Positions 63,953 through 64,000 of a DNA stretch of 64,000 nucleotides are shown one piece after another. A program made the position numbers and the translations under genes. How positions within the stretch are numbered: position 1 is the stretch's first letter; each line of letters opens with the position of its first letter. The stretch comes from CAVSVP01 sp963731125 (GTDB lineage Bacteria; Pseudomonadota; Gammaproteobacteria; Competibacterales; Competibacteraceae): positions 172,480-236,479 of the forward strand of contig CAVSVP010000032.1 of assembly GCA_963731125.1 (NCBI GenBank). Reading direction: 5' to 3'. The notes under the pieces are model-generated. The model saw only the letters and a program-made list of their open reading frames with translations, was not told the DNA's origin and made no database searches.

Positions 63953-64000
63953 TCGTCTTAATCGATGAAAACGACAAAAACTCAAGCATGAATACCTAAC

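Overview
This window is a piece of a gammaproteobacterial chromosome. Evidence for this is the bioBFHCD operon with a divergent comF, the coxBA-ctaG-coxC cluster followed by surf1-ctaA-ctaB, the adjacent mutY and yggX genes, a FimX-like protein and a PHB gene group (phaR, phaB, phaA). The genus cannot be read from the sequence; an aerobic, PHB-forming relative of the Chromatiales/Competibacter type would fit, but that is inference.

Region 1 (1-15 kb) is a defence locus read leftward. It holds a DnaQ-like exonuclease/RecQ/UvrD fusion, a TM0106-type nuclease-helicase, brxE, brxA, brxB, brxC, a GxxExxY gene lying between CACAGAG repeats, and the first codons of what looks like pglX at the left edge. 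The order brxE-brxA-brxB-brxC-pglX is that of type 6 BREX. The two giant helicase/nuclease genes sit directly upstream on the same strand and may be accessory parts of the system.

Region 2 (15-28 kb) is accessory: a TPR protein, a DUF1326/DUF2182 pair, a lipase, an unknown membrane protein, SelO, a ThuA-like protein, a broken TIR-formylglycine-generating-enzyme fusion whose 3' end looks like a diversity-generating retroelement variable region, a class A PBP, a small lipoprotein, a DUF29 fragment, a FitA/VapC-type toxin-antitoxin pair, and a decayed integrase ending 6 bases from the 3' end of tRNA-Phe (a relic of an integrated island).

Region 3 (28-49 kb) is mostly core: yggX, mutY, an epimerase-like gene, a FimX-like degenerate GGDEF-EAL protein with two receiver domains, a cytochrome c4-like protein, the BepA-type periplasmic protease, phaR/phaB/phaA, a phytase-like esterase, pyruvate kinase, a UbiB-type kinase, AsmA, a Mut7-C RNase, two very small genes and an MFS transporter.

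Region 4 (49-64 kb) encodes a caa3-type cytochrome oxidase with its heme A synthesis and assembly factors, including a 35-residue protein (54313-54420), then the biotin operon and comF. Three conserved genes here (DUF2244, bioB, comF) each carry one single-base frameshift; two lie in or next to a homopolymer, which points to sequencing error or recent decay.

At least four related palindromic elements of about 105-115 bp (23.9, 29.4, 45.6 and 60.3 kb) are spread through intergenic DNA.
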